Part shown: piece by piece, positions 25,664 to 34,587 of the stretch
Numbering within the stretch: the first letter of the stretch is position 1
Layout of the letters: each line of letters starts with the position of its first letter
NCBI GenBank assembly: GCA_003258735.1
Contig: QHME01000005.1
Coordinates: 72,127 to 136,126, forward strand
From: Candidatus Melainabacteria bacterium
GTDB taxonomy: Bacteria > Cyanobacteriota > Vampirovibrionia > Gastranaerophilales > Gastranaerophilaceae
Length of the DNA stretch: 64,000 nt
Reading direction: 5' to 3'
Translations under genes and position numbers: made by a program
Notes under the pieces: generated by a model
The model's database searches: none
What the model was told of the DNA's origin: nothing
Seen by the model: only the letters and a program-made list of their open reading frames with translations

Positions 25664-27010
25664 TCATATCTGTTCGTGCATTTTTGACAAATTTAGTTTT
25701 ATGCGATGATTTGATTCTTTATAAATCGTACCTGCAAAATCTGAAATATATCGAGGGTTAATATTATTGCGCGCAAAAACGCCCTGATGATAGAGTTCTA
25801 TTAACTTATCGACATACCATTGGCAATACATTGGAGTCAGAGGACGAAGTTGCATTTGTTCAGTGAACGGAACACTTTTTCTTGTTGAATTTTCACGCGT
25901 TGTAGCACCTGCAAAGTTTGCCAATTCATCAGGTCCACCACAAGAGCGCGGATGAATATGTTCGACAGATGCAATTGATGGCCAAATTAAACGATATCCG
26001 ATTTTGTCATTTGAGTCCGATGCAGCTTTCATAATATAAGCTGACATACTTTCTTTTGATGTCGGAAGTTTTTGTGCAATTTGGAACATCTTGTCATGTA
26101 AATTTTTATCAGACAAATCTTCTATTATTCTTGCTAAGTCATACAAAAAAGCTTTTCTTGAAAACGGTACAACGATTTTATCGTCATTCAATCTTGAATA
26201 AGATGTGTCTAGCAAATCACGAAGTTGTGCATTATTTTTCAAAACGGATTTGCGCAAAATTATATCTAAAAATGTCAAAACTTTTTTCTGATTTTCTATA
26301 GTATTTGCATTAGTTGAATTTGAAAAACGTTTAGCTTCTTTTATCAATTTATTCATAACTTTTTTAGACTTAACATCAGAGCCGTTATGAATATCATCTT
26401 TTATTTTTGATAATTTATACTTAAATTCGTAAGATGAAAACGGTACAACTATCGGTTTTTCATTCAACTTTTTAGAAGTTTCGTCCATCAATTGTCTAAA
26501 TTTGTATTGATATTTGTCAGGTAATTTGTGAGATTCTTCAATTAATTCTCTAAAAATCGGAATTTGTTTTTTGCGCAAGCGTCTGAAATATACCGGTTTA
26601 ACTTCGTTTAAAATTTGTTTCATGGTCATTTCAGGATGAACTTTTGCTCTAGCATCCAATAATTCTAAAACTTTTGCTTCAATTCCGCGAAAACTATCTC
26701 TATGTGGAGCTAGTACATTCAAAACCTCTGATGCAGGACGAGAGAATAATCCGTTTTTTATCCATCTGCTTAACTGTTTAGGGTCAATCATCGGAATTCC
26801 TGAATAAATACACGGTAATTTATAAGCAAATAGTATTCTCAATTTCCCTGAATTTTGGATACTTGAAAATGAAACCGGATAATAGCAAGGCATGACACTC
26901 AAATTATTTGTGCCATTCGAATCTTGGGCATGCCCGCTTTTTGCAGAACTCGAAACCGACATAGCCTTATGGATATTCAAGTTTGATGCAGTTATTGCCT
27001 GAACTCTCAT
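25664..27010 (-). CDS. HNH-motif protein, paralogue 1, 448 aa
   Basis: The C-terminal part contains VEHIHPRSCGGPDELANF and TTRENSTRKS (about 349-380), matching an HNH/His-Me-finger nuclease core: H351-x-H353, Asn in LANF, and a final N-S-x-R. The other 300 residues are helical, with a thrice-repeated pattern ending in I-V-V-P-F-S (PIVVPFSSYEFKYKLSKIKD, KIVVPFSRKAFLYDLARIIE). The N-terminus is a flexible 45-residue leader with the tag PVSFSS (45-50) and no classical signal peptide. AGGAAGG RBS. Sixteen bases downstream of, and clearly homologous along its length to, the next gene. Function unknown; a nuclease or a structural use of the fold are both possible. Confidence 0.75.
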   Translation of the reverse strand: MRVQAITASNLNIHKAMSVSSSAKSGHAQDSNGTNNLSVMPCYYPVSFSSIQNSGKLRILFAYKLPCIYSGIPMIDPKQLSRWIKNGLFSRPASEVLNVLAPHRDSFRGIEAKVLELLDARAKVHPEMTMKQILNEVKPVYFRRLRKKQIPIFRELIEESHKLPDKYQYKFRQLMDETSKKLNEKPIVVPFSSYEFKYKLSKIKDDIHNGSDVKSKKVMNKLIKEAKRFSNSTNANTIENQKKVLTFLDIILRKSVLKNNAQLRDLLDTSYSRLNDDKIVVPFSRKAFLYDLARIIEDLSDKNLHDKMFQIAQKLPTSKESMSAYIMKAASDSNDKIGYRLIWPSIASVEHIHPRSCGGPDELANFAGATTRENSTRKSVPFTEQMQLRPLTPMYCQWYVDKLIELYHQGVFARNNINPRYISDFAGTIYKESNHRIKLNLSKMHEQI

Positions 27011-27026
27011 TGTCTCAGCCTTCCTA

Positions 27027-28397
27027 TTAATATTTTAACTTACTTGTGTCCAATATTAAAGGGTCATTTTTTGGAGAAAGTTTTTCAAGTTTCTTCGCAA
27101 GACTTATTATATATGACGGATCTAATCCGATTTTCTTGAATGTTTTATTATTTGCCAATTCAATAAGCCTATTAATCTGTCTTTGACAATAAATTCGCAC
27201 ATCAGGATTTTTATCAAGCAAAACAGCCAAACTTTGATGTGCTTTTTGTGAGTTTTTATACGCACTTGCTAAACCGTAATTTGCCAAACTGCTAGCACCT
27301 TTATTGTGCGCAGCTAACAAATGATCAACTGTCCCACAAGCACCGCCAAGCAAATCAAAAACAATTTGCTCTGCTGACCTGCCTGCTGCCTTCATTATAA
27401 AAGCAGAAATATCGTCTTTTGAAGTTGGCAAACTCACCGCAAGTTGTTCCATTCTACGTGCAAGTCTTCTATCCTCAAGTCTATCTGTTATTTTCTTTAA
27501 ATCATAAATGAATGTTTTTCTATTAAATTGAATATTCATCGGAACTTTGAAGATTTGCCCTTTAGAAATTTCAACTAGCTCTTTCAAATCTTTATCATCT
27601 TTTAATCTTGAATAGTTAAAATAATCTGCAAATTTCAAAATCATTTGTCGTTGTTTGCGCTCATATCTTTTTAAAGAAAAATCATTACCAAAGCGCTTTT
27701 CTTTTGGCACATAAGTAATAGACTTAGCGATATTACACAATTTGTTAATATCCTGTTTCTTATAGCCATCATTTGAACTGTTTATTCTTTTCCTGATTTT
27801 ATCTAACTTATACTTAAATCCACGAATACTAAATGGTACAAAAACAGGTTCATTATAAAGTTTTTTATTTGTAATATGTGCCAAATAATTATATTCAGCC
27901 AACAAATCCGCCGGCATATTTGTCGCTACTTGATTTAATTCTTCAAAAATAGGTCTTTGGAGTTTGCGCAACCTTTTGCTATGCTCAGGAACTAATTTGT
28001 GAATAAACTCATTCAGTCTCATTTTTGGATGAACTCGTGCTTCGGTTTTTAACATTCTAAAAACTGTTCTCTCAACAGGAAACATTGAATCCACGTAAGG
28101 ATTTAGTTTTTTGACAAGTTTATTTAAAGACAAAGAGGATAAGTGCGTTTTCATGATAGCATTCAAATTTTCAGGATTCATCAATATAATATTTGAATAC
28201 AAATCAGGAATACCGTAAGCCAAAAGCCTCCTTAAAGGTTCTGCATTAGGCGCACTGCCTTGAAATGAAAGAGTAACAGTGTCAGCTTTTAGCGGTGCTA
28301 AATTTTGCGCACAAAAAACATTACTTGTTCGATTTTCGTTTTGAAATCTTACAGACGGCTTATAAAAACTGTTAAAACTAATCGGTAAAATATTCAT
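27027..28397 (-). CDS. degenerate HNH-motif protein, paralogue 2, 456 aa
   Basis: Aligns end to end with the neighbouring 448-aa protein: LLAYGIPDLYSNIILMNPEN against LFAYKLPCIYSGIPMIDPKQ, RVHPKMRLNEFIHKLVPEHS against KVHPEMTMKQILNEVKPVYF, and VPFSIRGFKYKLDKIRKRI. At the HNH site it keeps H359 (TVDHLLAAHNKG), LANY and KNSQK but lacks the second His, the Gly-Gly and the Arg. Catalysis is therefore unlikely. The N-terminal tag TLSFQG lies at 42-47. No Shine-Dalgarno is visible. First gene of the pair, so both copies share one transcript. A dead/active paralogue pair may work as a heterodimer or as an inhibitor and enzyme; that is inference. Confidence 0.72.
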   Translation of the reverse strand: MNILPISFNSFYKPSVRFQNENRTSNVFCAQNLAPLKADTVTLSFQGSAPNAEPLRRLLAYGIPDLYSNIILMNPENLNAIMKTHLSSLSLNKLVKKLNPYVDSMFPVERTVFRMLKTEARVHPKMRLNEFIHKLVPEHSKRLRKLQRPIFEELNQVATNMPADLLAEYNYLAHITNKKLYNEPVFVPFSIRGFKYKLDKIRKRINSSNDGYKKQDINKLCNIAKSITYVPKEKRFGNDFSLKRYERKQRQMILKFADYFNYSRLKDDKDLKELVEISKGQIFKVPMNIQFNRKTFIYDLKKITDRLEDRRLARRMEQLAVSLPTSKDDISAFIMKAAGRSAEQIVFDLLGGACGTVDHLLAAHNKGASSLANYGLASAYKNSQKAHQSLAVLLDKNPDVRIYCQRQINRLIELANNKTFKKIGLDPSYIISLAKKLEKLSPKNDPLILDTSKLKY

Positions 28398-28469
28398 ACG
28401 ATATTAATACAAATTTTACAAAAATTTTGCTACTTTATTAACATTTTTTACAAATTTTTTTTAATATTA

Positions 28470-29648
28470 CTAATTACTATTTGTTTCAAAGTAAGACATT
28501 GAAGGACAAGCTCCGAAATTCTCCAAAATAGCTTGGTCTAATTCTTCAGTTGCTACAATTTTACCATTCACAAAATTTATTCCAGGAGAAGTTAAAGTTT
28601 CACCAAACACCTCATCTTTGGATTTCTTTTTGTCTTTATTTTTACCTTTTTGCTTATTGTCTTTTATTTTTGTTTTTATTTCTTTCTCATCTTTTACCAT
28701 ATGCTGAGGAGTTTTTTGTTTCTCTTCTTCCAAAATTGATGCTAAATATCTCTTGTATTCATCGTTTTGATAAACATTTCTAGTAATATCGTTCATAACA
28801 ATTGCGACATATTGTTGAAGTGAAGAATTTTCATCTAATGCGGTAATCAAAGTTGTAGCTTTGTCTATTTCGTCATAAGCCTCTTTATAATGTCCCATTT
28901 TTTTGAGCAAAACCGCTAAATTATAGTGCGCCTCATATTGCATTGGAGAAAGACTGATTGCTTTGCAATAACATCTGCCTGCACCATCATAATCACCTGC
29001 AACATGATATGCCAACCCTAAATTGAACTGCGCATCATAACTGTTTGGATTAATTTTGATTGACTTTTTGTAAGCATCAATTGCTTTTGCTAAATATTTT
29101 CGTTGTAACTCCCAATCTGCACCTGTATACAAAGATTTTAGTTTGTAAGTAACACCAATATTGTAATACGCTATGGCCTTATTTTCAGTATAACTTATTT
29201 TATTATTAAAAACGTAAGGAATTGAGAGTAAACGACGTTTTGTTTTAATAATTTCGTTATATTGTTTTAAAGCTGCATCAAAATCGCCCATTTTTTCAGA
29301 TGCAATAATACCATAATTCATACGTGCAATCATCATTTTTGGATTATATTTGAAAGCTTGAGAATACGCATATAGTGCTGAGTTATAATCTTCGTAAGCC
29401 ACATAAATATTACCTAAATTATACCAAGCACCATAGTGAGCTGGGTAGAGTTTTACCCCTTGATTATACAGACGTATAGCCTGTACCATATCCATTTCTT
29501 TGTAAGCCTTATCTCCCTTATACACATAATAAACGCCTTTAACCTTATTTACTTGTTTTAAAACAAATTGTTGGTTAAAGTATGCTGCAATAACAACTGC
29601 CGCAAGAACAAAAAGTGTAAATAACAGTGATAATAATTTCTTTAACAC
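28470..29648 (-). CDS. TPR-repeat protein with N-terminal membrane anchor
   Basis: 392 aa from a GTG start at 29648, chosen because AGGA precedes it by eight bases and a TATAAT box lies about 30 bases further upstream; the frame is open to an ATG at 29747, but that would include the promoter and border a repeat. Residues 8-28 form a membrane helix (LFTLFVLAAVVIAAYF). Seven or so tetratricopeptide repeats follow (GAWYNLGNIYVAYEDYNSAL, YDAQFNLGLAYHVAGDYDGA, YEAHYNLAVLLKKMGHYKEA). A Lys-rich linker and an unrelated 45-residue tail end the protein. Probably an inner-membrane scaffold on the periplasmic side. Confidence 0.82.
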   Translation of the reverse strand: MLKKLLSLLFTLFVLAAVVIAAYFNQQFVLKQVNKVKGVYYVYKGDKAYKEMDMVQAIRLYNQGVKLYPAHYGAWYNLGNIYVAYEDYNSALYAYSQAFKYNPKMMIARMNYGIIASEKMGDFDAALKQYNEIIKTKRRLLSIPYVFNNKISYTENKAIAYYNIGVTYKLKSLYTGADWELQRKYLAKAIDAYKKSIKINPNSYDAQFNLGLAYHVAGDYDGAGRCYCKAISLSPMQYEAHYNLAVLLKKMGHYKEAYDEIDKATTLITALDENSSLQQYVAIVMNDITRNVYQNDEYKRYLASILEEEKQKTPQHMVKDEKEIKTKIKDNKQKGKNKDKKKSKDEVFGETLTSPGINFVNGKIVATEELDQAILENFGACPSMSYFETNSN

Positions 29649-29751
29649 AAAAGGTATCCTAAGCTTACTCTCGTTATTATAATAAAGCTTAATCGTAATA
29701 TCTACATCAACTAAATTGATGAAATATTCCTGTGTTATTCTGAACATTACT

Positions 29752-29827
29752 GGTGGGCTAGTGAGCCCACCCTACATGATTAACTAAGCAAGTAGGTCTA
29801 TGTCATTCCGAACTAGTTTCGGAATCT
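29752..29827 (+). repeat. adjacent intergenic palindromic repeats of two families
   Basis: 29752-29775 is an exact copy of the GTGGGCT/AGCCCAC element with CTAC tail. 29801-29827 is a TGTCATTCCGAA / TTCGGAATCT copy. The remaining gap to 30062 contains further decayed palindromic sequence (TGTCACCC at 29851, and GTCCTCAGCC/complement parts up to 29945) and AT-rich promoter-like DNA. No gene seen in this 400-base stretch. Confidence 0.75.
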
Positions 29828-30062
29828 CCAACTGAGCACGTAAGGCTAACTGTCACCCTCTCCTATGGACGCTAGCCGAACCAATGAGCAACGCGAGTTG
29901 TGTGAGACTGCGTGCCGTATGGCTGAGGACAGGGCGATGGTTCTTCCCAAATGCCTCTTGTTACATTATGTAACATTATCATTAAAATAAGCAATTAACA
30001 CAAACTAAAAAACTTTATATAAGTAAGGTAGGTTAAAAGGTTAATATTTTTTGGAGGTTAGA

Positions 30063-30848
30063 ATGTCAGATGAACTAAACGGCATCTATGGAGTGCCTAT
30101 TAGCGGAAACAATTTCCAGTATAATCCGAATCCATACGGATACGAAGATGAAGGTATTGATTATAGCACATATCCAATGGGTATGATGGGAATGGGTGGA
30201 AGTATATTTGGTGCATCACCTATGATGATGGGCGGAATGTACGGAACAGACCCTCAATCTTGCTTTGACACAATGAGACAATATCAAAAACTTAGTACAG
30301 ATTATAATATCGAGCAACAAAAATTAAACAGAAACGCTGATATGAGAATCAATGCTTCAATGGAGGCCATTAAAAACTCAGCTTCTGTGCTACAAGATAA
30401 AATTCAAAGCAATGAACAAGGACAAATCGAAGAAGCTTATTACAACTATTTGAATGCAGTTGGTGCAGCTTATGGAGAAGGTACACCTGCAGAAATTGCA
30501 GCAAGAGCAAAAACTCTATATACACAAATGACAGGTAGTTCTATTACTCAAGATATCAGACAACATGGTCACGGCTCTGCTACTCAAGGTTTCATTCAAT
30601 CATTGACATTTGGTCTATACAACAGCAAATCTGCAGAAGATAATGTTTCAATGATTACAGGAGCTCCTGTTGGTACAGGCGAAAAGACTAAACATAATTT
30701 TGGACGTCTTGCAGGTGCCGCAACTGTTGGTGCAATCGCTGGCGGTATTGCTCACGCTTGTAAAAGTGGAAAAGCTAAAATTATCGGACTGGTAGCAGGT
30801 GGTGTTGCAGCTGCAATGTCATTTATCACAGGTAAAATTACAACATAA
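30063..30848 (+). CDS. hypothetical protein with Gly/Met-rich N-terminus and C-terminal membrane segments
   Basis: 261 aa. The ATG at 30063 has GGAGG six bases upstream. Residues 10-70 are Gly/Met/Tyr/Asn rich and disordered (PMGMMGMGGSIFG, MMMGGMYG). Residues 75-165 form helices with an amphipathic, possibly coiled-coil, region (QKLNRNADMRINASMEAIKN). Two Gly/Ala-rich hydrophobic helices close the protein (LAGAATVGAIAGGIAHACK and IIGLVAGGVAAAMSFIT), with GxxxG-like spacing as in pore-forming or glycine-zipper proteins. Monocistronic with its own terminator. No family recognised. Confidence 0.75.
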   Translation: MSDELNGIYGVPISGNNFQYNPNPYGYEDEGIDYSTYPMGMMGMGGSIFGASPMMMGGMYGTDPQSCFDTMRQYQKLSTDYNIEQQKLNRNADMRINASMEAIKNSASVLQDKIQSNEQGQIEEAYYNYLNAVGAAYGEGTPAEIAARAKTLYTQMTGSSITQDIRQHGHGSATQGFIQSLTFGLYNSKSAEDNVSMITGAPVGTGEKTKHNFGRLAGAATVGAIAGGIAHACKSGKAKIIGLVAGGVAAAMSFITGKITT

Positions 30849-30910
30849 TACCTAAAATTCCTTCAAAAATATAACTTAACCCTATATACAACGAAAAGAA
30901 AATTTTTCTT

Positions 30911-30939
30911 CCCACATCAATCATTGGTGTGGGATTTTT
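30911..30939 (+). terminator. Rho-independent terminator
   Basis: CCCACA / TGTGGG arms (30911-30933) around a short AT-rich loop, followed by ATTTTTAT. Confidence 0.8.
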
Positions 30940-30944
30940 ATATA

Positions 30945-31003
30945 AAAAAAATCCTGCTAAAAGGAGTAATAGCAGGATTCAAGTTTAGTAAAAGAGACAT
31001 CAA
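30945..31003 (-). ncRNA. candidate small RNA of about 60 nt
   Basis: On the minus strand a textbook terminator (AATCCTGCT / AGCAGGATT, then eight T) lies where no minus-strand gene ends. About 60 bases upstream is TTGACG (31039-31034), an 18-base spacer and TAATAT (31015-31010), predicting transcription from about 31003 to 30945. The product would have an unpaired 5' stretch containing GATGTCTCTTTTAC and a 3' terminator hairpin, the layout of a base-pairing sRNA. Not homologous to any RNA I recognise; the hairpin could instead be a back-up terminator. Confidence 0.35.
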
Positions 31004-31084
31004 TTAATAATATTATTATCACGTTTTTTTAATCGTCAAATTTATTCAATGGAAATTTTTAAAATTTTATCTTATAATTTTGAT

Positions 31085-31711
31085 ATGAAAAAACATATTT
31101 TAACTTTAATAATTTTAGGAATGGCATTTAATTCAACTTCAGCTCTTGGAGCAAATTTTAATATGCCTTGGAAAAAAGAAACTCAAGCTGAAACTCAAGT
31201 TGTTGATGCATCTTCTCAACAAGCAAAAGTTTTGTATGCACAAAATGACATAGACGAAGCTTTAAAAGTTTTAAAAAGTAAAGGTGAAGAGACTCGAACA
31301 GCAGAAGATTGGTTAATTCTTGGAAATATTTTACAAGATAAAGATAAAATAGATGAAGCAACTTATATGTTTAAAAAATCTATTGAAAAAGACCCTAAAT
31401 ACTACAAAGCTCATTACAATCTCGGATATATTTACTTAATCCAAGAGAAACCTAATATGGCACTGGCAGAATTTAAACAATCCGTAAAATACAAAGACAA
31501 TTTTGCATACGGTTACTACAATATGGGCTGTGCTTATCTAAAATTAAAACAATATAGAAATGCAAGATATAATTTCTTCAAAGCAATGGACATCAAAAAT
31601 GATGAACCAATGATTTATTATAATCTTGCTTATACATTCAAAATGCTTAATAATGAAAAACAAGCAAAAACATATCTAGACTTATACAACAAATTAATGG
31701 AAAGACAATAA
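31085..31711 (+). CDS. exported TPR protein, 208 aa
   Basis: The ATG at 31085 gives a signal peptide (KKHILTLIILGMAFNSTSALG, cut after ALG-A or nearby) and is preceded by TATAAT ending six bases upstream, with no Shine-Dalgarno, so the transcript is probably leaderless. Four to five tetratricopeptide repeats fill residues 45-205 (EDWLILGNILQDKDKIDEAT, YKAHYNLGYIYLIQEKPNMA, FAYGYYNMGCAYLKLKQYRN). Likely a periplasmic adaptor. One base separates its stop from the next start, so it is cotranscribed with the HAD phosphatase. Confidence 0.85.
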   Translation: MKKHILTLIILGMAFNSTSALGANFNMPWKKETQAETQVVDASSQQAKVLYAQNDIDEALKVLKSKGEETRTAEDWLILGNILQDKDKIDEATYMFKKSIEKDPKYYKAHYNLGYIYLIQEKPNMALAEFKQSVKYKDNFAYGYYNMGCAYLKLKQYRNARYNFFKAMDIKNDEPMIYYNLAYTFKMLNNEKQAKTYLDLYNKLMERQ

Positions 31712-31712
31712 A

Positions 31713-32408
31713 ATGACATACAAAGGAATAATTTTTGATTTTAATGGTACATTGTTTTGGGATTCAGCTAAACATAAAGAGGCTTGGATTGAATATTCAA
31801 GACAACTTAGAGGTACTCCGTTTTCTGATGAAGAAATGCTGAAATATATGTTTGGCAGAACAAATGAAGAAATTATTCAATATGCAATAGGTAAAAAACC
31901 TACTCCACAGATGGTTCAAGAATTAGCCTCAGAAAAAGAAGCTGTTTATCGCCAAATGTGCATAGACGACCCTGCCCATTTTCATCTTGCAGATGGAGTT
32001 ATAGAATTTCTTGATTTTTTAAAAGAAAATGACATTCCGCGTACTATTGCAACTATGTCAGAAAAGGACAACGTTGATTTTTATATAGAAAAATTTGACC
32101 TGCCAAAATGGTTTGATGTTGATAAAATTGTATATTCCGATGGAAAAATAAAAGGCAAACCTGCTCCTGATATATATGAAATTGCAGCCGCAAAGTTAGG
32201 TTTACAACCACAAGATTGTATTGTTGTAGAAGATGCTATTTCTGGTATTGAATCTGCAAGAGATGCAAAAATCGGCAGAATTATCGCAATATGTTCAGAA
32301 GAGCCAAAGGAATACTATGAGGCAATTCCTGCGGTTGATGAAATAATAACAAGTTTTAGAGAATTTAACAAAAACCTGTTTGCAACAGGTGTAAAACAAG
32401 GTAAGTAG
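31713..32408 (+). CDS. HAD-superfamily hydrolase, beta-phosphoglucomutase-like
   Basis: 231 aa. Motif I is FDFNGTLFWDS (nucleophile Asp, with Asn in place of the more usual Asp at +2), motif II is IATMSEKDN, motif III Lys is in GKIKGKPAPDIY, and motif IV is VVEDAISGIESA. A helical cap lies between motifs I and II (about residues 20-85). The second Asp of motif I is needed for acid/base catalysis in phosphatases, and Asn there (DFNGT) is known in some sugar-phosphate hydrolases, so the reaction may be altered. Overlaps the TPR operon. The substrate cannot be told. Confidence 0.85.
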   Translation: MTYKGIIFDFNGTLFWDSAKHKEAWIEYSRQLRGTPFSDEEMLKYMFGRTNEEIIQYAIGKKPTPQMVQELASEKEAVYRQMCIDDPAHFHLADGVIEFLDFLKENDIPRTIATMSEKDNVDFYIEKFDLPKWFDVDKIVYSDGKIKGKPAPDIYEIAAAKLGLQPQDCIVVEDAISGIESARDAKIGRIIAICSEEPKEYYEAIPAVDEIITSFREFNKNLFATGVKQGK

Positions 32409-32420
32409 GCTGAAAAACCC

Positions 32421-32966
32421 TTAAAATCCGTTATAATGAATATTATTTTCATTCCACTTGTCTTTTGGTTTGTCTGTGCCATCAGGATAACCAAGTGAAA
32501 TTATGTTAAACGGAATGATGTTATCAGGGAGATTTAGCTCGTCTTTTGCTATTTGAATGCGATCTTCTTTTGGATAAACTCCAATCCAAACACTGCCAAG
32601 CCCCATAGATTCAGCCATAAGCATAATATTTTGAGTAGCCGCTGCAGCATCTTGTTGCCAAAAATCTTTATGTTCACCCATTTTGTCAGTGTTTCCTGCA
32701 ACAATTATTGCGTGAGATGCTGAGAATAACATTTTGCCATAAGTGTTACGCTCAGCAAGTTTATCCAAAATCTCTCTATCATCAACTATAATAAACTCCC
32801 AAGGCTGAATATTTCTCGCTGATGGTGCAGCCATTCCAGCTTTTAATAATGTTTGTATTTGGGCATCAGGGATTTTTTTACCCTCAAGGTAATGTCTTAC
32901 CGATTTTCTATTTAAAATATTTTCTAATACAATGTTTGTTTTTTCTTCTTGTGTAAATTTTGACAT
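32421..32966 (-). CDS. nitroreductase-family FMN-dependent oxidoreductase
   Basis: 181 aa with AAGGAG RBS. FMN-binding residues are in NRKSVRHYLEGKKIP (N-terminal R-x-S-x-R) and PSARNIQPWEFIIV. The C-terminus has GLGSVWIGVYPKED and NIISLGYPDGTDKP, typical of small single-domain nitroreductases. It likely uses NAD(P)H to reduce nitro or quinone compounds in the cytoplasm. Convergent with the HAD gene; 12 bases between stops. Confidence 0.93.
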   Translation of the reverse strand: MSKFTQEEKTNIVLENILNRKSVRHYLEGKKIPDAQIQTLLKAGMAAPSARNIQPWEFIIVDDREILDKLAERNTYGKMLFSASHAIIVAGNTDKMGEHKDFWQQDAAAATQNIMLMAESMGLGSVWIGVYPKEDRIQIAKDELNLPDNIIPFNIISLGYPDGTDKPKDKWNENNIHYNGF

Positions 32967-33023
32967 AATTACTCCTTTTTTATTTTTACCTTCCTATTAA
33001 TATACCATTTTTATTAAACATGT

Positions 33024-33052
33024 TTGAAATTTTTAACAAATAGTTGTATAAT
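33024..33052 (+). promoter_or_regulatory. promoter of the dicarboxylate symporter gene
   Basis: TTGAAA (33024-33029), 17-base spacer, TATAAT (33047-33052), leaving a 37-base leader with GAGGGCGG RBS. This is an SD-led counterpart to the leaderless promoters. Confidence 0.75.
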
Positions 33053-33095
33053 GAGCAAGTCACACGAGTTATAATAAGATTAAGAGGGCGGATAT

Positions 33096-34418
33096 ATGAA
33101 ATTACACATGCAGATTCTAATTGCCTTGGGACTTGGTATCAAGCGAAATTGGCATATTTTCTTTGGTATTATAGCAGGTATTTTAGTTGGTATATTTCTT
33201 TATTCGCATCCAAATGCACTTGTTGCAAATATTTTAACCTTTATCGGGCAAATCTTTATAAGATTAATCCAAATGGTTGTAATTCCTCTTGTTGTATCGG
33301 CAATTATCATTGGTATAACAAGTGTTGGAGATAACAAACAACTTGGCAAATTTGGCTCAAAAATGATTTTGTATTATGGAATTTTAACAACAGTTGCAGT
33401 AACTATAGGTTCAACATTAGCATTATTGGTAAAACCTGGAACCGGTGCGGCTCATTACATAGCCTCAAATATAGCCTCTGATGTTCAGACATCTGTAGCA
33501 ACTGCGATGCAGGAACAACAAGGTAATATTTTAAATTTGTTTTTGAGTTTTATTCCAAACAATCCGTTTGAGGCTGTAGCATCAGGTAATATGGTTCCTA
33601 TTATTTTATTTGTCTTGATGTTTGCACTAGCGTTGGCTAAAGTTGGCGACGTTAATAGACCGATTGTTTCGTTCTTTGAATCAGTTTTTGCTGCAACTAT
33701 GAAAATCACTGATTGGATTATGTTGTTTGCAGCTCCCGGTGTATTTGCACTCACTGCAAGTGCTGTTTCAAGTTTTGGTGGCGGTATTTTCTCTGCAATT
33801 TCAAAATATTTGATGGTAATCCTTGTTGGTTTTGCTATCCAAATGTTTATAATTTATCCTGTATTTTTAAAATGTTTTTCAAAAGTTTCAGCAGCAATGC
33901 TATTTTCTGCAATTGCAGAGGCTATGATGGTTGCTTTTGGTACAGCAAGTTCATCTGCGACTTTGCCTTTGACTATCGCATGTTGTGAAAAACGAGGAAT
34001 CTCTCATAAAATTTCAAGCTTTGTACTTCCGCTTGGCGCAACTTTAAACTTTGATGGAACAGCTTTATTACAAACAGTTGCGGTTATTTTCTTGGCACAA
34101 GCATATCAAGTTCACTTGACTCCGTTTTTGGTTGTTCAAATCGCAGTTTTGGCAATCATTGCATCTAGTACATGTGCCGGAATCCCTGGAGGAGGATTAA
34201 TTACAATTGCACTAATTCTAAACGGTATGGGATTGAGCCCTGAACAATTGGTTGCAGGTTTTGCATTCTTGTTCACAATCGAAAGATTGACAGATATGTT
34301 CAGAACAACATTGAATATTACATCTGATGCGGTTGTGGCTGCAACTATTGCAGATAATGAAAACGAAATAAATTATGATTTGTTGAATAATCCTGCAGCG
34401 TATGAAGAAATTGCGTAA
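33096..34418 (+). CDS. dicarboxylate/amino acid:cation symporter (DAACS family)
   Basis: 440 aa, eight membrane helices plus two re-entrant hairpins. The hairpin 1 signature is FGTASSSATLPLTI (serine-rich SSSAT), helix 7 has the cation-binding LNFDGTALLQ, and hairpin 2 has STCAGIPGGGLI. These motifs bind substrate and Na+ or H+ in GltP/GltPh-type transporters. Imports glutamate, aspartate or C4-dicarboxylates across the inner membrane. Monocistronic, terminator at 34446. GAGGGCGG RBS. Confidence 0.94.
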   Translation: MKLHMQILIALGLGIKRNWHIFFGIIAGILVGIFLYSHPNALVANILTFIGQIFIRLIQMVVIPLVVSAIIIGITSVGDNKQLGKFGSKMILYYGILTTVAVTIGSTLALLVKPGTGAAHYIASNIASDVQTSVATAMQEQQGNILNLFLSFIPNNPFEAVASGNMVPIILFVLMFALALAKVGDVNRPIVSFFESVFAATMKITDWIMLFAAPGVFALTASAVSSFGGGIFSAISKYLMVILVGFAIQMFIIYPVFLKCFSKVSAAMLFSAIAEAMMVAFGTASSSATLPLTIACCEKRGISHKISSFVLPLGATLNFDGTALLQTVAVIFLAQAYQVHLTPFLVVQIAVLAIIASSTCAGIPGGGLITIALILNGMGLSPEQLVAGFAFLFTIERLTDMFRTTLNITSDAVVAATIADNENEINYDLLNNPAAYEEIA

Positions 34419-34445
34419 GTGTAAGTTAAAAGTATAAATTAAAGT

Positions 34446-34473
34446 GGCGAACTGTATGACAGTTCGCCTTTTT
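34446..34473 (+). terminator. Rho-independent terminator of the symporter gene
   Basis: 10-bp stem GGCGAACTGT / ACAGTTCGCC with loop ATG, followed by five T. Confidence 0.92.
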
Positions 34474-34587
34474 GCTAGTTAAAAAGTATAAATTTAATAA
34501 TTTTAAAAATTTGGGTGTATTGCATTTTTATTACTCTTTTTTTATAGTAAAATTCTTGTTATAGGGTATTTTTTAAGGAGAAATAAA

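Noticed and set aside
29828..29946. Insertion sequence or prophage attachment site
   Set aside because: Decayed palindromic repeats only; no transposase, integrase or target duplication nearby.
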